A stretch of DNA of 7,513 nt, from contig JAUUVJ010000191.1 in assembly GCA_030589605.1 (NCBI GenBank), positions 1 to 7,513 on the forward strand. The letters are read 5' to 3'. Numbering within the stretch: position 1 is the first letter of the stretch; each line of letters begins with the position of its first letter. Made by a program: the position numbers and the translations under genes. Source of the DNA: Candidatus Hodarchaeota archaeon (GTDB lineage: Archaea > Asgardarchaeota > Heimdallarchaeia > Hodarchaeales > Hodarchaeaceae). This document shows positions 5,555 through 7,513 of this stretch, piece after piece. The notes under the pieces are model-generated. The model did not search any database. It was not told where the DNA came from and worked only from the letters and a program-made list of their open reading frames with translations.

Positions 5555-6526
5555 TTATTTAGTCCTTATTTTTTTTTCCAACATTGAAAAGAAAGCTGAT
5601 AGATCAATATTCCCACCTGAAATTATTAAACCTATTTTTAAACCTCTAATATCAATAAGATTTTCCTCGTTAATCTTGAATAGCCCAGCTAGGGGAACTG
5701 CTCCTGATGGTTCAACAATTATTTTCATTCTTTCCCATATAAACCGCATAGCTTCAATGATACTCTTTTCAGTTACTGTAAAGATATTCTTGACGTTATC
5801 CTTAATTACTTCAAATGTAATATCACCTAATGAAGTACGTAACCCATCAGCAATGGTATCTGGATCTATAGATGGATAAATTTTAGTACCATCTTTAAAT
5901 GACTTAAAAGCATCATTTGCATTCTGTGGTTCAACACCAATAACATGAGTTGAGGGTGATAATCCTTTAACTGCGAGACTAGTACCACTTATTAACCCTC
6001 CTCCTCCTATTGGTGCTAGGATGATATTTAAGTTTTTTTCCTCCTGGAGTAACTCATACGCTGCAGTACCGGCCCCATGAATGACTTGCCAATCATTATA
6101 AGGATGTATTAAGATGGAACCATGCTCATCGATGAATTCATTAGTTCTTTCAACTATATCCGATTGATTGTTATCACACTCGATAACATTAGCACCATAG
6201 GACTTAGTTGCTATTTTTTTTATCTTTGGAGCATTACTAGGCATGATAATGGTAGATTTAACACCTAACACTGTCGATGCTAACGACACTGCTTGCGCAT
6301 GATTTCCTGAAGAGTGAGTTACAACACCACGTTTCCTTTCTTCTGCTGAAAGTTGGATTATAGCATTAAAAGCGCCACGTGCTTTGAATGCTCCTATTCG
6401 CTGAAAATTCTCACATTTGAAACTTATTTTAGCTTTAAATAAGTTATCTAGTGTTCTAGAACTCATCACAGGAGTATAATTTATATATTTACGAATTCTG
6501 TTGAAAGCTTCTGATATTTCATTCAT
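5555..6526 (-). CDS. PLP-dependent serine racemase / L-serine (L-threonine, 3-hydroxyaspartate) dehydratase
   Basis: This 323-aa fold-type II PLP enzyme is complete. K48 in GAFKARGA forms the Schiff base, S72-S-G-N-H76 contacts the substrate carboxylate, G174-G-G-G177-L holds the cofactor phosphate and S303-G-G-N-I-D308 contacts the pyridine nitrogen. Several marks favour the serine racemase / threo-3-hydroxyaspartate dehydratase branch over biosynthetic IlvA. S73 occupies the position of the re-face base Ser84 of human serine racemase (IlvA has Ala in 'SAGNHAQ'). E199, A203 and D205 (EPQNAND) match its divalent-metal site. ADGLRTSLGD and WERMKIIVEPSGA also match. There is no C-terminal ACT regulatory domain, so isoleucine feedback is not expected. 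Likely reactions are L-/D-serine interconversion and/or deamination to pyruvate (2-oxobutyrate from threonine) in the cytosol. An SD AAGGT lies 8 nt before the ATG. It leads a probable operon with the membrane protein and the 58-aa gene. The fold is certain; the exact substrate is not. Confidence 0.88.
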   Translation of the reverse strand: MNEISEAFNRIRKYINYTPVMSSRTLDNLFKAKISFKCENFQRIGAFKARGAFNAIIQLSAEERKRGVVTHSSGNHAQAVSLASTVLGVKSTIIMPSNAPKIKKIATKSYGANVIECDNNQSDIVERTNEFIDEHGSILIHPYNDWQVIHGAGTAAYELLQEEKNLNIILAPIGGGGLISGTSLAVKGLSPSTHVIGVEPQNANDAFKSFKDGTKIYPSIDPDTIADGLRTSLGDITFEVIKDNVKNIFTVTEKSIIEAMRFIWERMKIIVEPSGAVPLAGLFKINEENLIDIRGLKIGLIISGGNIDLSAFFSMLEKKIRTK

Positions 6527-6558
6527 AGTTTATACCTTATAACTTATTTTTCACATTG

Positions 6559-6584
6559 ATTCTTCTAGAAGTGAATTAATATTT
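6559..6584 (-). promoter_or_regulatory. Putative promoter and palindromic site for the racemase operon
   Basis: On the minus strand AAATATTAA (6576-6584) is a TATA-like box about 54 bp before the ATG at 6526. Just downstream is the perfect 10-bp palindrome CTTCTAGAAG (6562-6571), which extends to ATTC...GAAT (6559-6576) with one unpaired base. A palindrome between TATA box and start point is where an archaeal repressor would act. This is inferred from position only. Confidence 0.28.
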
Positions 6585-6751
6585 CTGTTTATTCTTACTG
6601 ATGAATTATGTTCACATTTAATATTGATGTAGATGGGTTATTTTAATCAACACTTAAATTTTTAGTTTACAACTCTCTATCAGTGGTTTTTACTATAAAT
6701 GAAATACTAATTTCTTTATTTCTTCATTAGTTTTACTCTTTGAAGGTTTTT

Positions 6752-6874
6752 ATGATTTTTGAAAACATGATTATGCAATTTCTCAATCAAGAATTTCTAA
6801 AGATGTTTCTAATTGCTAAGATGTTAATTATAAGGCTATTAGAATATCAATTTAGAATATCAAGAATTTCTTAA
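6752..6874 (+). CDS. Doubtful 40-aa small ORF with an SD-like sequence
   Basis: An ATG at 6752 follows GAAGGT with 4 nt between and opens a 40-codon frame starting MIFENMIMQFLNQEFLKMFL. It is rich in Ile, Leu, Met and Phe and might form one amphipathic or membrane helix. The end of the frame runs through the 13-bp tandem repeat. AT-rich DNA yields such hydrophobic frames by chance, so I give it low weight; the SD is the only positive sign. Confidence 0.18.
   Translation: MIFENMIMQFLNQEFLKMFLIAKMLIIRLLEYQFRISRIS
6838..6863. repeat. 13-bp tandem repeat with a partly repeated flank
   Basis: ATTAGAATATCAA (6838-6850) is followed directly by TTTAGAATATCAA (6851-6863), which differs at one base. 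The second copy runs into ATCAAGAATTTCT (6859-6871), which occurs identically at 6786-6798. A 10-bp palindrome TTCTTAAGAA (6868-6877) follows. Either short slippage duplications or clustered protein sites would explain this. Confidence 0.45.
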
Positions 6875-7082
6875 GAATATGTTTTTAATATATAATATAC
6901 AATTTTAATATAAAATACTGTGAAAAAACCCTAGTTCTATCTGATAAATTAGTCTAATTAAATAAAGTATCAAACATACTCTTATGATATTTAATTTCAA
7001 CAAGAAATTTATTGAAAAGTCGGTTTATCAAACATTAAAGTAATAATAAGGATTCATTCAATGCAAACTTGAAGGCATCTTC

Positions 7083-7513
7083 ATGAAACAAACTGTTAGA
7101 ATATTTATTGTAGATGATTCAGCAGTTGCTCGTCAAATTCATACTAAAGTAGTAACAGAAGCAAATAGTCAATTCACCGTTGTTGGTACTGCACCAAATG
7201 GCCAAATAGCACTTGAAAAATTAAAATTATCGAGATATAGAGCTGATGTAATCTTAATGGATATTATGATTCCTGAAATGGATGGTATAGAAACAATTAG
7301 CCATATTATGGATCAATTCCCAACACCAGTTATCATTGTTTCATCACTAAGTCACAAAGATGTAGATATTGCATTTTCAAACAAAGGTATGTCAGCTTTT
7401 GAATCTGGTTCAGTTGAATTTGTCAAAAAAGCCAATGTTTTAGATAAGAAAGATTTTCTTCGATTCAAAATAGCTCTAAAACAAAAAATTTCTAATCTAT
7501 CTCAAGTGAATCT
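7083..7513 (+). CDS. cheB: CheB-type chemotaxis response regulator, receiver domain (3' end outside window)
   Basis: The first 143 residues are visible. They form a receiver domain very like that of the chemoreceptor glutamate methylesterase CheB: V10-D11-D12-S13 with the acidic Mg2+ pair, phospho-acceptor D60 in DIMIP64EMDG68, the signalling hydroxyl at S87/S88 in the CheB-typical VSSL, and the conserved lysine K116. The stretches DDSAVARQI and VVGTAPNGQIALEKL also fit CheB better than OmpR-like or CheY regulators. The usual proline after the lysine is replaced by alanine (A117). Phosphorylation by CheA normally unlocks a C-terminal methylesterase that resets receptor methylation; that domain would lie beyond the window and is not seen, so a stand-alone receiver cannot be excluded. 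GAAGG 7 nt before the ATG at 7083 sets the start. The gene probably opens a chemotaxis cluster (cheA, cheR, archaellum genes), which is an expectation, not an observation. Confidence 0.8.
   Translation, partial: MKQTVRIFIVDDSAVARQIHTKVVTEANSQFTVVGTAPNGQIALEKLKLSRYRADVILMDIMIPEMDGIETISHIMDQFPTPVIIVSSLSHKDVDIAFSNKGMSAFESGSVEFVKKANVLDKKDFLRFKIALKQKISNLSQVN

Larger units (their letters stand above)
6527..7082. other. Divergent intergenic spacer, 556 bp, mostly non-coding
   Basis: This very AT-rich stretch separates the racemase operon from the cheB-like gene and must carry both promoters. The only open frame of note is a 40-codon one at 6752-6874. Several TATA-like runs occur near 6886-6918, which would give the cheB-like gene a long leader (about 140-160 nt) if used. 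Short repeats lie at 6786-6798 and 6838-6871. I see no tRNA, rRNA or structured G+C-rich RNA. Confidence 0.5.

Noticed and set aside
5676..5879. 67-codon open frame on the plus strand
   Set aside because: It lies wholly antisense inside the well-supported PLP enzyme gene, has no SD, and its product looks like a reverse-strand shadow of conserved motifs.
5555..6526. Biosynthetic threonine deaminase IlvA
   Set aside because: There is no ACT-like regulatory domain after the catalytic domain, S73 replaces the IlvA alanine, and the EPxNAxD metal site points to the serine racemase / hydroxyaspartate dehydratase branch.

Overview
The window is AT-rich (roughly 30% G+C by eye) and most likely archaeal. 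The evidence is weak SD signals of the GGTGAT/AAGGT/GAAGG kind, TATA-like boxes at archaeal distances, a very small HDAC-fold deacetylase of the type annotated in archaeal genomes, and a chemotaxis CheB receiver. I lean towards a low-GC Asgard (for example Heimdall-type) or another mesophilic archaeal lineage. No rRNA, tRNA or ribosomal protein gene is present to prove this, so it is an inference.

Layout. (1) 22-378, minus strand: a 118-aa unrecognised protein with five cysteines and a proline-rich tail. (2) 379-829: a non-coding spacer with a 16-bp direct repeat, two inverted repeats and a TATA-like box. (3) 830-4860, plus strand: three genes in tandem with gaps of 39 and 44 nt, namely a class I SAM-dependent methyltransferase, an 802-aa Eco57I/TaqI-like DNA adenine-N6 methyltransferase with a C-terminal specificity region and no recognisable nuclease, and a compact 253-aa HDAC-fold deacetylase. 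(4) 4902-6526, minus strand, convergent with the plus-strand set: a PLP-dependent serine racemase / serine (threonine, hydroxyaspartate) dehydratase, then a 140-aa four-helix membrane protein, then a 58-aa protein with a GTG start and a strong SD that is easy to miss. (5) 6527-7082: a divergent spacer with short tandem and direct repeats and one doubtful 40-codon ORF. (6) 7083 to the window end: the receiver domain of a CheB-type response regulator, cut by the window edge.

How they fit together. The plus-strand genes may be one transcription unit. A DNA methyltransferase beside an acyl-lysine or small-molecule deacetylase suggests modification chemistry, but no joint system is proven. The minus-strand set pairs a soluble amino-acid enzyme with two small proteins of unknown role, one clearly in the membrane. 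The cheB-like gene most probably opens a chemotaxis cluster lying outside the window.

I see no CRISPR array, transposase, integrase, tRNA or recognised multi-gene defence system. The observations most worth following are the serine-racemase signatures, the deleted middle segment of the HDAC-fold protein, the solitary Eco57I-like methyltransferase and the unreported 58-aa gene.
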